Source: Cotesia glomerata (taxonomy: Eukaryota > Arthropoda > Insecta > Hymenoptera > Braconidae). From it: 64,000 nt of DNA. Positions 1 to 14,698 of the stretch are shown here, piece by piece. The notes below the pieces were generated by a model. That model saw only the letters and a program-made list of their open reading frames with translations. It did not search any database and was not told where the DNA came from. The stretch's first letter is position 1. Every line of letters begins with the position of its first letter. The position numbers and the translations under genes were made by a program. The stretch spans positions 13,214,142 to 13,278,141 of the forward strand of contig NC_058164.1 of NCBI RefSeq assembly GCF_020080835.1. The letters are read 5' to 3'.

Positions 1-481
1 TTCGTCGAGGATATCTGTCGAACTAATCAACCGATTTCCACGTTTTTGGCGGCAATCGACGCGGTTTTTTAATCTCTGAAATTATTCTTTATCATAAAAA
101 ACGATCCGAGAAGAAATGACGAAGTTATGTGAAAAAAACACTTTTTTCGGTTTTTTTCGGTTTTCTTTCGTTCACGCTATCTCTCGAACGAATCAACCGA
201 TTTTGATCGGGTTGACGCCGATCGGCGTGGTTTTTCAAGCTTAAGGGCGGATTAGTTTTTGAAGTTGATCGATAGAGCCGTTTAAAAGATATTCCAAAAA
301 AACTACTTTCAAAAATGATTTTTTTCTTATTTTTTTTAAGATTTTTCAAGATTTCTTAAAATCTATCGGTCTGAATCGGTTCAAATTCTCAGGAAATCTA
401 AGTTCAGCGTAGCCCTTTCGAATGGCACCAACCGCGATGAAATCGGTTCAACCGTTCAAAAGTTATAAGCGAGTCACATAG

Positions 482-516
<35 letters not shown>

Positions 517-671
517 TACATACAGACATAGTGACAACATCGCGGGGGTAGTCAGGGAAGCTTTCTGTGACCTTCAAACGTCGAGATCTGATGAAAACTC
601 GATTTTTGCCAAACGGGGTAAAAACAATAACTTCCCGATTTTTGAAAATCTGAGATTTTTAGCGGGAAGTT
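1..671 (-). repeat. AACTTCCCGC-family repeat, copy i (empty microsatellite site)
   Basis: This copy is on the minus strand and is cut by the window start. It ends at 671 with the family terminus, which read in reverse is AACTTCCCGCTAAAAATC, next to a T run. It contains a (CA)n tract at about 482-511 with no LINE in it, so it serves as an empty site for the occupied copies at 14.2-20.4 kb and 45.3-46.7 kb. The A-rich part gives a 74-codon open frame, but the same kind of frame appears in other copies with different length, so I do not call a gene. Confidence 0.75.
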
Positions 672-672
672 A

Positions 673-3600
673 AAAAGTCAAAAAACGCCTTCTACCGGGC
701 TGTTAATTGGTGTCTATAGGGTTAATCATTCGATTTTGGATTTGAAAATTTTCTGTCAAGTCAACTTCATGATTACCATGAGTTTTCTTAATCTCCGGTA
801 GACACCGAGGATTGAATTTTAAAGTCAATTTTGTGACAAATATGTCATAAATTGCATTTTATGGGGTTGTTTCTTAGTGTCCATAGGGTTGCTCGTTCGA
901 TTTTTGGTTTAGATATGTTCCGTAGATTCAACTTCATGATTAACATTAAATTTTTTCTTTTTATCTCCCTTCAACATAGAGGGTGGAAGTTTTTTAATTA
1001 AAATTTGTGACAAATAAGAAAAAATGCCTTTTATGGGGCTGTTACTCGGTGTCCATTGACTCGATCGTTCAATAATAGGTCTAGAAATCTTCTGTGAAGT
1101 ATTCTCTATTAATTTAATAAGTTTCCTTTAATTTATTAAGGTAGGAAGCTTAATCTTGTATGGACGGCGAGAATTGAAATTTTTAAAGTCAAATTTGTGA
1201 CTAATAAGTCATAAAACGCTTTCTATGAGGTTGTTCCTCAGTGTCCATAGGGTTGCTAGATCGATTGGATACTCTCCGTAAATTTTTCTTTATGATCAAC
1301 ATTAAATTTGATCTTATTATCTCCCGTAGACATAGAGGGTGGAATTTTTTGAATTCATATTTGTGACATATAAGTACAAATGCCTTTTATCGGCCTGTGA
1401 CTTAGTGTCCATGGTCTTGATCAATCATTTATAGGTCTCGCACGTATTAATTACGTCTATAAATTTTCCATTACTTTTCTTTCTGAATCTGCAGTGGATG
1501 CGAAGGATTGTTTTTTTGTGATTCAAATTCGTGACAAATAATTCAAAAAACGCCATTTGCCGAGCTATCAATTGGTGCCTATAGAGTAAATAGATTGATT
1601 CTATGATTGTAAATCTTCTGTTGAGTCTACTCTAAAATAACCATTAGCTTTCTGAAATAATCTCCCGTAGACACGGAGGATTGAATTTCTTAAAGTTGTG
1701 TTTGTGACGAATCAGGCAAAAATCGCCATTTACGGGGCGATTAGTTGGTGTTTATGAGGTTGATCGATTAATTGTTGGTCTTGCAATCTACTGTTAAGTA
1801 TTCCCTGTAATTTTGGACGTTTATCTCCTCAATTTCCGATAAACGGCTAGGATGGAATTCTTTAAAGTCAAATGTGTGACAAATAAATCAAAATGCCTTT
1901 AATGTGGCTGTTACTTGGATCCCAAGGTCTTGGTCAATTGATTATAGGTCTCAAAATCATCTGTATACTATCCTCTACAAATTTTATAAGTTTCTTTTCT
2001 CAATCTCCGCTGAACGGATAGGATTTAATTTTTTTAATTTAAATTCGTGACGAATGAATAATAACACGCCTTTAATGGGCTGTTAATTGGTGTCTATAGG
2101 GTTAATCGATCAATAATATTTTTGGAAATCTTCCGTAGAGTTGACTCTATAATCAACATAATTGTTTTTTTGTAACCCCCTGTAGACACCGCGGATTGAA
2201 TTTTTTGTGACTAACAATTCATAAAATTATTTTTATGGGGTAGTTTCTTAGTGTCCATAGGGTTGAGCGATCGATTAAATATTTTGTTATTCTTTGTAAA
2301 GTCTACTTCATAATCAACATGAATTTTATTTTTTATATCTCCCGTAGACATCGAGGGTAGAATTCTTTAAATTGAAATTTGTGACAAATAAGTAAAAAAA
2401 CGCCTTTTATGTTGCTGTTACTTAGTGTCAATAGGCTTGATCGATCTTTTATAGGTCTCAAAATCTTCTGTTAAGTATCTTCTACAAATTTTAGAAGTTT
2501 CTTTTTTCAATCTCTGCTGGACGGCTGGTATTGAATTTTTTAAATTTAAATTTTTTACGAATAAATCAAAAAACGCCTTTTATAGGGCTGTTAATTGGTG
2601 TCCATAGAGTTAATCAATCGATTATGGGTTAGGGAATATTTTGTAGAGTTAACCCCATGATAAACATAATTATCTATTCATAATCTCGTGTAGTCACCGC
2701 GGATTGGATTTTTACAATCAAATTTTTGACAAATAAGTCAAAATCGATTGTTTTTGTAGCTGTTACTTGGTGCCTATAGGAGTTTATCAATTGATTATGG
2801 TTTTGGAAATATTAAGCAGACTGTCTACTAAAATTTCCGAAGCATCCTTTCTTAATCTCCGGTGAATGCCACGGATTATGTTTTTTGAATTTAAATTTGT
2901 GACAAATAAGTGAAAAACGCCTTAACTCGCGCTGTGAATTGGTGACTATAGGGTTAATCAATCGAATTTCGGTCTGAAAATCTTCTATAGACTATCCCCT
3001 ACAATTTTGAGACGTTTAGTTACATCCTTTCCGGTGAAAACTGAAAAATGAATTTATTGAATTCCAATTTGTGACAAATACGTCAAGAAACAATATTTAT
3101 AAAGCTGTTTCTTGGTGTCCATTGATTGAACAATCGTGGGTCTGGAAATATTCTGAAAAGTATACCTCTCAATTTTTAGAAGTTTTCTTCCTTAATTTCC
3201 GGTGGATACCAAGAATTGAATTTTTTTGTCGAATTTGTGACAAATCAGACAAAATATACTTTTTATGGGTCTGTTACTTGTCATACCTGAGGTAATTTGA
3301 TCGATTATGGTTATGGACATCTCTTTTAGAATAATTTTTGATATTTCAAGAAGTTTCATTACTTACTTTCCGGTGAAAGAGGAGAATTAAATTTTTCAAA
3401 TTCAACTTTGTGACAAATAAGTCAAAAAAAGCCATTAATCAACTTGTTAATAGGTATCCATGGAGTTGATCGATCAATTATTGTCTGGAAATATTCTTAA
3501 GAGTATTCTGTATGATTTACAGAAGTTAATTTCCTTAATTTCTGGTTGACACCGAGAATTCAATTTTATAGAGTCAAATTTGCAATAAAAAAGTTAAAAA

Positions 3601-6600
3601 ATACATTTTATGGGGCTATTACGTAGTGTCCATAGGGTTTAATATTCGATTCAATATTCGTCTGGAAATCTCCTGTATAGAGTCTAATCTATTATTACCA
3701 GAATTTTTTTTTTTTATAATCTCTGGTCGACACTGAGTATTGAATTTTTCAAAGTCAAATTTATGACAAATTAGTCAAAAAATGCAATTTATGGGGCTGT
3801 CACTTGTTGTCCATTGAGTTGATCGATCAATTATTAGTCTGGAATTTTTCAGTTGACTGTTCTCTACAATTTCGAGGAAATTCATTTCTTAATCTCCGAT
3901 TGACACCGAGGAATGCATTTTTAAACGTCAATTTTATGCGAAATTAGACAAAAACCCCATTTATCGGGCTGTCACTTGTTGTCAATTTGGATAATCGAAC
4001 AATTATGGGTCTGGAAAGCTTCTGTAGACTATCCTCTACAATTTAAAGGAGTTTTATTTTCTAATCTCCGATAGACACCGAGGAATGCAATTTTTTGAGT
4101 CAAATTTGTGACAAATAAGTCAGAATCGATCTTTAAGTAGCTGTCACTTGGTAGCTATGGTGTAAATCAATTGATCAAGCGTCTGGAAATATTATCTAGA
4201 GTATTCTCTACATTTTCTAGAAGTTTTTTTCTTCATTTACCGATGGACGCCAAGTATTATGTTTGTCAAATTTATATTTGTCACAAAAAAGTCAACAAAC
4301 GCCTTCTTCCGGGCTGTTAATTGGTGTCTATGGGGTTCATCGATCGATTTCAGGTTTAGAAATCTTGTTTCACGTCTTCTTAATGATAACCATTCGTTTT
4401 CTTGATTAATCTCTGGTAGACACTGAGGATCGAATTTTTTAAATCAAATTTGTGACAAATAAGTCATGAATGCCTTTTTATGCGTTTGTTTCTTGGTGTC
4501 CATAGGGTTGATCAATCTATTATTGGTTTGGATATTTTCTTTAGAGTCTACTTTATAATCAACCTGAATTTGTCTCTTATTATCTACCGTAGACATAGAA
4601 GGCGGAATTTTTTAAATTCAAATTTGCGACAAATAAGTAAAAATGCCTTTTATGGGGCTGTTACTTGGTGTTAATGGCCTTGATTAATCAATTATAGGTC
4701 TTGAAATCATTTGTATACTATCCTCAACGAATTTCAGAAGTTTCTTTTTTCAATCTCCGCTGAACGCCTAGGATTTAATTTTTTAATTTCAAATTCGTGA
4801 CAAATGAATCACAAACCGCCTTTACTGGGGCTGATAATTGGTGTCTATAGGGTTGATCAATATATAATATTTTTGGAAATCTTCCGTAGAGTTGATCCTA
4901 TAATAAAGATAATTGTTTTTTCATAATCTCTTGTAGACACCGCGGATCGAACTTTTTGAAGTCAAATTTGTGACAAATAATTTATAAAATCCTTTTTATG
5001 GGGTAGTTACTTAGTCTCCATAGAGTTGATTCATTAATTATCGATTTGGATATTGTCTGTAAAGTCTACTACATGATCAACATAAATTTTTTTTTTATTA
5101 TCTCCCGTAGACATCGAGGGTAGATTTGTTTAAATTCAAATCTGTGACAAATCAGTAAAAAAAGCCATTTATGGTGCTGTTACTTAGTGTCAATAGGCTT
5201 GATCGATCTATTATAGGTCTCAAAATCTTCTGTTAAGTATCTTCTGCAAATTTTAGAAGTTTCTCTTTTCAATCTCTGCTGGACGGCTAGTATTGATTTT
5301 TTTTAATTTAAATTTGTCACGAATAAATCATAAAACGCCTTTTATGGGGCTGTTAATTGGTGTCCATTAGAATGATCAATCGATTTTGTTTTCGGAAATC
5401 TTTTGTAGAGTCAACCTATGAAAAACATATATATTTATTCATAATCTTGTCGACACCGCGAATTGGATTTTTACAATCAATTTTTGACAAATACGTCAAA
5501 ATCGATTTTTATGTAGCTGTTACTTGGTGCCTATGAGAGTTTATGAATTAATTATGGTTTTGGAAATATTAAGCAGAGTGTCCTCTAGAATTTCCGAAAC
5601 ATCCTTTCTTAATCTCCGGTGAATGCTACGGATTATGTTTTTTAAATTCAATTTTGTGACAAATAAGTGAAAAACGCCTTTACCCGCGCTGTGAATTGGT
5701 GAATATATGGTTAGTCAATCGAATTTGGGTCTGGAAATCTTCTGTAGACTATCCTCTACAATTTTGAGACATTTACTTACTTCCTTTCCGGTGGAAACCG
5801 AGAAATGAATTTGTTAAATTCCATTTGTGACAAATACGTCAAGAAACAACTTTTATAAGGCCATTGATTGATCAATTGTGGGTCTGAAAATATTCTAAAT
5901 AGTATCCTTTTCAATTTTTGGAAGTTTTCTTTTTTAATTTCCGGTGGATACCGAGAATTGAATTTTTTATCAAATTTGTGACAAATCAGTCAAAAAATAC
6001 CTTTTGTGGGGCTGTTACTTGGTGTTCCTGGGGTAATTTGATCGATTGTGGGTATGGGAATCTTTTTTGAACTAATTTTAGAAATTTCGAGAAGTTTCCT
6101 TACTTTTTTTCGGGTGAAAGCGGAGAATTCAATTTTTTAAATTCAAATTTGTGACAAATAAGTCAGAAAACGCCATTTATGAAACTGTTATTAGGTGTCC
6201 ATGGAGTTGATCGATTAATTATTGTCTCGAAATATTCTTTAAAGTATTCTGTACAATCGACAGAAGTTACCTTTCTCAATTACTGGTGGACACCAAGGAT
6301 TCAATTTTATAGAGTCAAATTTGCAATAAAAACGTAAAAAAATACATTTTATGGCGCTTTTACTTAGTCTCCATGGGGTTAATCGATTCAATATTTGTCA
6401 GGAAATCTCCCGTGGAGTTTACTCTATTATTACCAGAATTTTTTTTTATAATTTCTGGTCGACACTGAGTATTGTATTTTTTAAAGTCAAATTCATGACA
6501 AATAAGTCAAAAAATGCTATTTATGGCGCTGTAAATTGTTGTCCTTCGGATTGATCGATCAATTATAGGTCTGGAATCCTTCTGTAGACTATCCTTTACA

Positions 6601-6905
6601 ATTTTTAGAAGTTTCATTTTTTAATCTCGGAAAGACACCGAGGATTGAATTTTTAAACGTCAAATTTGTGACAAATAAGTCAAAATCGATTTTTATATGG
6701 CTGTAACTTGGTGCCTTTGGAGTTAATCATTCGATTATGGCTCTGGAAATATTATCCAGAGTATCCTCTACATTTTCTGGGAGTTTTCTTTTTTACTTAC
6801 CGATGGACGCCGAGGATTATGTCTGTCAAATTCAAATTTGTGACATTAAAGTCATAATCAATTTTTATGTGGCTGTTACTTGGTGCCTTATCGGGGTTTA
6901 TTAAT
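673..6905. repeat. Satellite array block 1 (about 170-176-bp monomer)
   Basis: About 36 diverged head-to-tail monomers. Each carries recognisable landmarks in the same order: GTGACAAATAAGTCAAAAAA, then GGGCTGTTACTTGGTGTCC, then TTGATCGATCAATTATGG, then CTGTAGACTATCCTCTACA, then AATCTCCGGTGGACACCGAG. Within the block, the run at about 1950-3700 is matched by a similar run about 2.75 kb further on (4700-6450), that is 16 monomers. This indicates higher-order repeat units. Short open frames in the block change with each monomer and are not genes. Confidence 0.9.
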
Positions 6906-8861
6906 TGTAACGGGGTGGTTAGCCCTGTCCAATTGGTCACCCCTTTTCTCTTCGAAAAGGGCGCCACTGGGATTTTATACTCGGTGTCCCAGAAACCGGG
7001 GAGCATGAGAAGGAAAGATCGGGTCGTGAGAAGTTGAGAAAGGCTGAAAAATTAATACTGATATACAATTATCAACAATTCAATTATTTATTCAATGTAA
7101 ACAATTTCATTTTAACAAAATTCCTTAATAATATTACCCTTAAAATTAACCTATCAATTACTTAATTGTGAGGACCTCTCACCTACGCAGGCACTTGCCA
7201 AAACTTACAACTAAATATCCTTAAATTCTTTCAACTATAGATCATTACGCATCTATCTTCTTAATTTCTTAACTCTACATAGACCATTACGCATCTATCC
7301 TTAATTTCCTAATTCAATCATAGACCGTTACGCATCTATCCTTAATTTCCTAATTCAATCATAGACCATTACGCATCTAGATTCCTACATTCTAAATTTA
7401 ATCATAGACCATTACGCATCTAGATTCTTAATTCCTTAACCCTCGTCCAACTGACGGAATAACAAACAACATATTTTATCCAATAAAACTTCTCAATATT
7501 TCGTATTTTCCAAAATTCCAAAATTACGCCTAACAATTTCTTAACACAAAATTCTGACCTTCGATTTTAATTCATTAAATTCATTAATATATCTTCTTAA
7601 CTAAATTCATTTCCAACTCACTAAATTTTTCTACTAAAGTTATCAATCAATTTATTCTACTAAACCCACTGATTTATTTCATTTCTTGATCTCCACTAAA
7701 TAATCCTTAACAAAGTTCACTTCATAATTTTCTTAACAAGTTCGGTAATTAATTTTCTAAATTCACTAAATTTCTCAATAAATACATTCGCTAAATTAAC
7801 TAAATTAATTAAATTTAGCCCACCGGCCTAAATCTAATTTAACACAATTTCTTAAATTCAACTCTGAAATTCTAAAACGTCTCAACAAAATTACCACCGT
7901 GGAGCATTATAGAATGACCTTCACTAACTTAATTTCAATTCTTAATTCTCCTTAAATAAATTCTAGGCGATATTTCTTAATTGATTTCTGTCTCGAAAAT
8001 TCTTAACTAAAATTAATTTATCATAGCCAACAGGCCTATAATAAATTACTAATAAATTATTTACCAATAAATTAACAATTTATTTATTAAATATAAAAGT
8101 CTAGCGACAAAACTAACTACTTGACCTTGACGATAGAAACTAAGGTACGAATTTGCTAATACAAAGATGACCGCTCAAGAAATTAAATTTAATTATTTTG
8201 GCCTCTTAATTAAATTATTAATTAATTTGGCCTAAAATAACTCAGAATACCTAACAACTGAAATCGGTACTCTAGCGATGAAATCGTTTCCCAGTAGAAA
8301 GAAAATGACGGGATCAGCTCCACTGTGCCTACTGACTTCCAAGGCTCCAGAAACTCGTATCTTCAAATTACACCCAGCTCCCCAATCTTATCCTCGATCA
8401 ATTTATCCTAGAAATTCCAGTAAATAAATATTTCGAATAAGACGAAGATCGTCAGCCAAATGGCCTAACGACAAGTAATTTTTAACAAAATACCAGACAA
8501 TAAAAATTAATCGCTTCGTTCCATTCGTGAAGCCTTAAGAAATCAACTACTTACTTGTCTCAGAAAAATATCCCACGCTGGAACACAGTTACCCAACGTA
8601 CTCGCGAAAATTTGCCGGAAGAAAGAGAGTCTTGACACAACACCCGGCGTTTTTATAACCTCTCCTCGTGCTCTCCAACTTTCCTATCTTCGCTCCCGCG
8701 CTTCATTTTCCGGGGACTGTAGTGGGGACTTTCGATTAGCACGCCCGGTGACAAGTCGAAACTACTTGTCAAAAATCGAAAGGTAAGGGAAAGCCCTGAC
8801 CTACCGTGCGTTAATTAAGTGGTCGATAATGACCCCGGGAAGTTCGATTTTCCCTGTTACA
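6906..8861. mobile_element. LTR-like element (TG...CA, 1.96 kb) inserted in the satellite
   Basis: The insertion starts TGTAACGGGG and ends CCCTGTTACA, so it has TG...CA termini with a short inverted repeat. The flanks are taat on the left and caat on the right. The undisturbed satellite reads ttatcaattgatt, which fits a 4-bp target duplication with one change. On the minus strand, near its end, GAGTATAAAATCCCAG is followed by TGGCGCCC; a TATA box followed by TGGCGCC is common around insect LTR promoters and primer sites. There is no reverse transcriptase or long open frame, so a solo LTR of a Gypsy-type element is the simplest reading. The class is uncertain because the unit is long for a solo LTR. 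Confidence 0.5.
7243..7440. repeat. Minisatellite of about 41 bp inside the LTR-like element
   Basis: Five imperfect copies of a unit containing ATAGACCATTACGCATCTA followed by an AT-rich spacer (TCCTTAATTTCCTAATTCAA). It looks like local amplification within the mobile element. Confidence 0.8.
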
Positions 8862-11800
8862 CAATTGATAATAGGTCTGAAAATATAATAGAGAGTATTC
8901 TCATTAATTTTCAGGAGAATTCTTTCTTAATCTCCGGTGGACGCCAATGATTATGTTTTTTATTATTTTAAATTTTGGACAAATAAGTCAAAAAACGCCT
9001 TTACCCGGGCCGTTCATTGGTGTATATGGTGTTCGTCAATCGATTTTGTGTTTGGAAATCTTCTGTCGAGTCTACCCTATAATAAACATAAGTTTTTCTT
9101 CGATTATCTCCGGTGGAAAACGAGGATTGAATTTTTTAAAGTCAGATTTGTAACAAATGAGGGAAAAAACGCCTTTTCTGGTGTTGTTCCTCAGTTTCTA
9201 TTGGCTTGATCAATTGATTATGTGTTTGGAAAACTTCTGTCTAGTGAACTACATAATAAAGATAATTTTTTTTTATAATCTCCTGTAGACACCGCAAATC
9301 GGATTTTTTGAAATCAAATTTGGGACAAATAAATGAAAAAACACTTTTTATTGGGCTGTTACTTGGTGTCCATAAGGAAATTCGATCGATTATGGGTCTT
9401 GAAATCGTCTCTAGACTATTTGCAAATATTTTAAAAAGTTTCCTTACTAATTATTCGGTGGATACCCAGAATTCAATTTTCGAAATTTAAATTTGTAACA
9501 AATAATTTAAAACATGCCTTTTTCGAGGCTGTTACTGAGTGTTCATGGAATTGTTCGATGATCTATGGTTTTGGAAATCTTTCAAAAAGTATCTTCGATA
9601 ATTATCATGAGTTTCCTTCCTTAATTTCTGGTGGACACTGAGGATTCAACTTTTTAAAAAGAAATTTGTGACAAATAGGTGAAAAAATCCATTTTATGGG
9701 ACTGCTACTTGATGTCCATGGTAATGATCGAGCAATTATGGTTCTGGCACTATTCTGAAGAGTATGCTTCTCAATTTTGAGAAGTTTTCTGTCTTAATTT
9801 CCGTAGGATTTCAAGGATTGAATTTTTTTAATTCAAACTTGTGATAAATCAGTCAATCAATGCCATTTATAATACTGTTACTACGTGTTCATGGAGATGA
9901 TCGATTAATTACTGTTTGAAAATATTTTGTAGAGTATCCTCTACAAATTTAAGCAGTTTCCGTCCTTAATTTCTGGTAGACACCGAGGATTCAATTTTTA
10001 GAATGCAAATTTGCAATAAAAAAGTCAAAATATACATTTTATGGGGCTTTTACGTAGTTTCCATGGGGTTAATCGCTTGAATATGCATTCGGAAATCTCC
10101 TGTCGAGTCTACTATATTATTACCAGAATTTTTTTTTTATAATCTCTAGTCGACACCGAGAATTGAATTTTTTTAAGTCAAATTCATGACAAATTAGTTA
10201 AAAATGACATTTATGGTGCTGTTACTTGTTGTCCGTCGCGTTGATCGTTCAATAATGGGTCTGAAATTTTTCTGTAGACTATCCTCTAAAATTTTTATAA
10301 GTTTTATTTCGTGATCTCCGATAGACACCGACAATTGAATTTTTAAATGTTTCATTTATGGGAAATAAGTCAAAGAACGTCATTTATGAGGATGTCACTT
10401 GCCTTCTATTGGGATGATCGATCAATTTCATGGGTCTCAAATGCTTCTGTAGACTATCCTCTACAATTTTTAGGAGTTTTATTACTTTATCTCCGATAGA
10501 CACCGAAGATTGAATTTTTTTTAGTTAAATTTGTGACAAATAATTCAAAATCGATATTTATGTGGCTGTTACTTGGTGCCTATGGGGTTAATCAATTGAT
10601 TATGGGTCTGGAAATATCATGCAGAGTATTCTGTACATGATCTAGGAGTTTTCTTTCTTAATTTCCGGTGGATGCCAAGAGTTATGTTTTTCAAATTCGA
10701 CTTTGTGATGAAAAAGTCAAAAAACGCCTTCTACCGGGCTGTTAATTGGTGTCTATGGGGTTAATCAATCGATTTTAGATTCGGAAATTTTTCGTCAAGT
10801 CAACTTCATGATAACCATGAGTTTTCTTGACTAATCTCCGGTCGACACCGAGAATGAAATTTTTTAAACTTAAATTTGTGACAAATAAGTCATAAAACGC
10901 TTTTTTTTGAGTTGCTTCTTAGTGTCCATAGGGTTGCTGAATCGATTATCGGTTTGGATATGTTCTGTAGATTCTACTCCATGATTAACATCAAATTTTT
11001 TCTTTTTATCTCCCGTAGACATAGAGGCTGGAATTTTTTAAATTCAAATTTGAGACAAATAAGCAAAAATGCCTTTTATGGGGCTGTTACGTGGTGTCCA
11101 TGGACTTGATCAATCAATTATAAGTCTCGAAATCTTCTGTAAATTATCCTCTAACAATTTTAAAAGTTTCCTACGTCAATCTCGTACGGACGGCGAGGAT
11201 TGAATTTTTTAAAGTCAAATTTGTGAATAATAAGTCATAATACGGTTTTTATAAGGTTGTTTCTTAGTGTCCATAGGGTTTCTAGATCGATTATCAGTTT
11301 GGATATTCTCTGTAGAATTTTTTTTATCATTAAAATTAAATTTTTTTTCATTATCTCCCGTAGACATAGAGGGTTGAATTTTTAAAATTAAAATTTGTGA
11401 CAAATAAGTAAAAATGCCGTTTATGGGCCTGTTACTCGGTGTCCATGGTCTTGATGAATCATTTAGAGGTTTCGAAATCTTCTGTAAAGTATCTTCTACA
11501 AATTGTATTAAGTTAATATGTTTTTTTTTTTTTAATTTTCGCTGAACGGCTAGGATTTAATTCTTTAAATTCAAATTTGTGACGAATGAATAACAAAACA
11601 CTTTTTATGGGGCTTTTAATCGGTGTCCATAGGGTTAATCAATCGATTATATGTTTGGAAATTTTCTGTAGAGTTGACTCTATAATTAGCATAATTTTTT
11701 TCTCATAATCTCCTGTAGACATCGCGGATTGGATTTTCTAATATTATATATGATAGAAAAGAGTAAAAAAACACGTCTTATGGAGCTGTGACATGGTGTC

Positions 11801-14223
11801 CATGGGGTAATTCGCTCGATTATGGGTGTAAGAATCTTCTTTGGACAATTTTTAGATATTTTAAGCAGTTTCCTTGCTTTCTTTCTAGTAAACTACGAGG
11901 ATTAAATTTTCTGAGTCAAATTTGTGACGTATAGGTCATAAAACGCATTGTATTGGGCTGTAACTTAGTGTAAATGGGGTTAATCGATCAAATAGTTGTC
12001 TGGAAATTTCCTGTAGAGTCTACTTTATTATTACCTGAATTTTCTTTATATTCTCTGGTGAACACTGAGTATTGAATTTTCTAAAGTCAAATTCATGACA
12101 AACAAGTCAAAAAAACGGCTGTCACTTGTTGTCTATTGGGTTGATCGATCAATTATGTGTCTGAAATGCTTCTGTAGACTATCCTCTACAATTTTGAGTA
12201 GTGTTATTTTTTAATCTTTGATAGACACTGAGGATTAAATTTTTTCAAGTCAAATTTGTGACAAATAATTTAAAATCGATTTTTTTGTTACTGTTACGTG
12301 GTGCCTATGGGGTTTATTAATTAGGTCTATACATTTTTCTGTAGTTTTCTTTCTTAATCTCCGGTGGACGCCAAGGGTTATTTTTTTGTAATTCAAATTC
12401 CTGACAAATAAGTCAAAAAACGACATTAGCTGGGTTGTTAATTGGTGTCTATGGAGATCATAGATTGATTTTATGATTGGAAATCTTCTGTCAAGTCTTC
12501 AATATAATAACCATTAGTTTTCTGAAATAATCTCCTGTAGACACGGAGGATTGAATTTTTTAAAGTCGGATTTGTGACGAATCAGGCAAAAATCGCCTTT
12601 TACGGGCTATTAGTTGGTGTTTATGGGGTTGTTTCTTAGTGTTTATAGGGTTAATCGATAAATTAATGATTTAGATATTCTCTGTGAAGTCTACTTCATG
12701 ATCAACATGAATTTTTTTCTTATTATCTCTCGTAGACATCGAGGGTGGAATTTTTTAAATTCAAATTTGTGACAAATAAGTAAAAAAACGCCATTTATGG
12801 GGCTGTCACTTGTTGTCCATCAAATTGATCGATCAATTATATGTCTAGAATTCTTTTGTAGACTATCCTCTACAATTTTTAGGAGTTTCATTTCTTAATC
12901 TCCGAAAGACACGGGTGATTGAATTTTTAAAAGTTAAATTTGTGACAAATATGTCAAAATCGATTTTTATGTGGCTGTTAATTGGTCCCTATGGAGTTAA
13001 TCAATCGATTATGGGTCTGGAAATATTATCCAGAGTATCCTTTACATTTTCTGGGAGTTTTCTTTTTTACTTACCGATGGACGCCAAGGATTATGTCTGT
13101 CAAATTCCAATTTGTGACAAAAAAGTCATTGAACGCCTACTGCCAGGCTATTAATTAGTGTCTATGGGGTAAATTAATCGATTTCAGGTTCGAAAATCTT
13201 CAGTCAAGTCTACTCTATGATAACCATTAGTTTTCTTGATTAATTTCCGGTTGACACCGAGGATTGAATTATTTGAAGTCAGATTTGTGACAAATAAGTA
13301 AGAAAACGTTATTTGTGGTGCAGTTACTTGGTGTCAATAGGCTTGATCGATCAATAATAGGTTCCGAAATCTTCTGGTAAGTATCTTCTACAAATTAAGG
13401 AAGTTTCTTTTTTTAATCTCTGCTGGACGGCTAGGATTGAATTTTTTAAATTGAAATTTGTGACGAATCAATCAAAAAACGCCTTCTATGGGGCTGTTAA
13501 TTGGTGTCAACCCCACGATAAACATAACTATTTTTTTATAATCTCGTGTAGACACCGCGGATTGGATTTTTACAATCAAATTTTTGACAAATAAGTCAGA
13601 ATCGATTTTTATGTAGCTGTTACTTGGTGCCTATGGGGGTTTATCAATTGATTAAGGTTCTGGAAATATTGAGCATAGTATCCTTTACGATTTTCAAATG
13701 ATTCCTGTCTTAATCTTCGGTAAACGCCACGGATTATGTTTTCTTAAATTCATATTTGTGACATATAAGTATAAAAAAGCCATTACTCGCGCTGTGAATT
13801 GGTGACTTTGGGGTTAATCAATATAATTTGGGTCTTGAAATCTTCTGTAGACTATCCTCAACAATTTTGAGACGTTTAATCACTTCCTTCGTCGTAGCAA
13901 CCGAGAAATTAATTTGTTAAATTCAAATTTGTGACAAATACGTCAAAAACGCCATTTATTCAACTGTTAATAAGTGTCCATAAAGTTAATTGATTAATTT
14001 TTGTCTCGAAATATTTTATAGAGTATCCTGTACAATTTACAGACGTTACCTTCCTCAATTTCTGGCGGACACCGAGGAATCAGTTTTTTAGCGTCAAATT
14101 TGCAATAAAAAAGTCATAAAATACATTTTTTAGGGCTTTTACATAGTGACCATGGGGTTAATCGATTTAATATTTGTCTGGAAATTTCCCGTAGAGTCTA
14201 CTTTTTTATTACTAGAATTTTTT
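8862..14223. repeat. Satellite array block 2
   Basis: The same monomer family as the other blocks, about 31 copies. The stretch at about 8937-10860 matches 28170-30416 in the same monomer order. One offset is about 19.24 kb (CGCCTTTACCCGGG at 8996 and 28237). The other is about 19.58 kb (CGCCTTCTACCGGGCTG at 10725 and 30305). The 339-bp difference equals two monomers, so the higher-order unit has gained or lost whole monomers. Confidence 0.9.
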
Positions 14224-14372
14224 AACTTCCCGCTAAGAAAATCGAAGATTTTCAAAAATCGGGAAGTTATTGTTTTCACCCCGTTTTGCAAAAATTGAGT
14301 TTTCATCAGATCTCGACGTTTGAAGGTCATAGGAAGCTTCCCTGACTATCCCCGCGAAATTGTCACGGTGTC

Positions 14373-14375
<3 letters not shown>

Positions 14376-14437
<62 letters not shown>
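14376..14437. repeat. (GT)n microsatellite, left flank of the LINE
   Basis: About 31 GT units directly next to the LINE poly(A), which reads as a T run on this strand. Confidence 0.95.
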
Positions 14438-14453
<16 letters not shown>

Positions 14454-14698
14454 TTATCTTAGGGGGGGGGGAATCCTTCTTACGGATTCCAGGCATAGTT
14501 GTTTGGCCTGGATATGTGGCGACTCGACGCAGTGTCATACTAAAACTCGACCCTAACGCCCCTACCCACTAAACCCTAAACCCCTTTTCTTCTTTCCTCT
14601 AATCCCTCATGGAAACCGCCGTCAGGCATTACTTCGTGAGGGGAGGATCCAGCTACCGCTATTCCTTCTGGTGGCTAAGGTGTTATTTTTCCTTCCTT

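Noticed and set aside
14560..14585. Telomere-like words (CCCTAAACCCC) in the LINE 3' region
   Set aside because: They are not repeated in tandem and recur only because the truncated LINE copy at 45498 shares the same 3' end.
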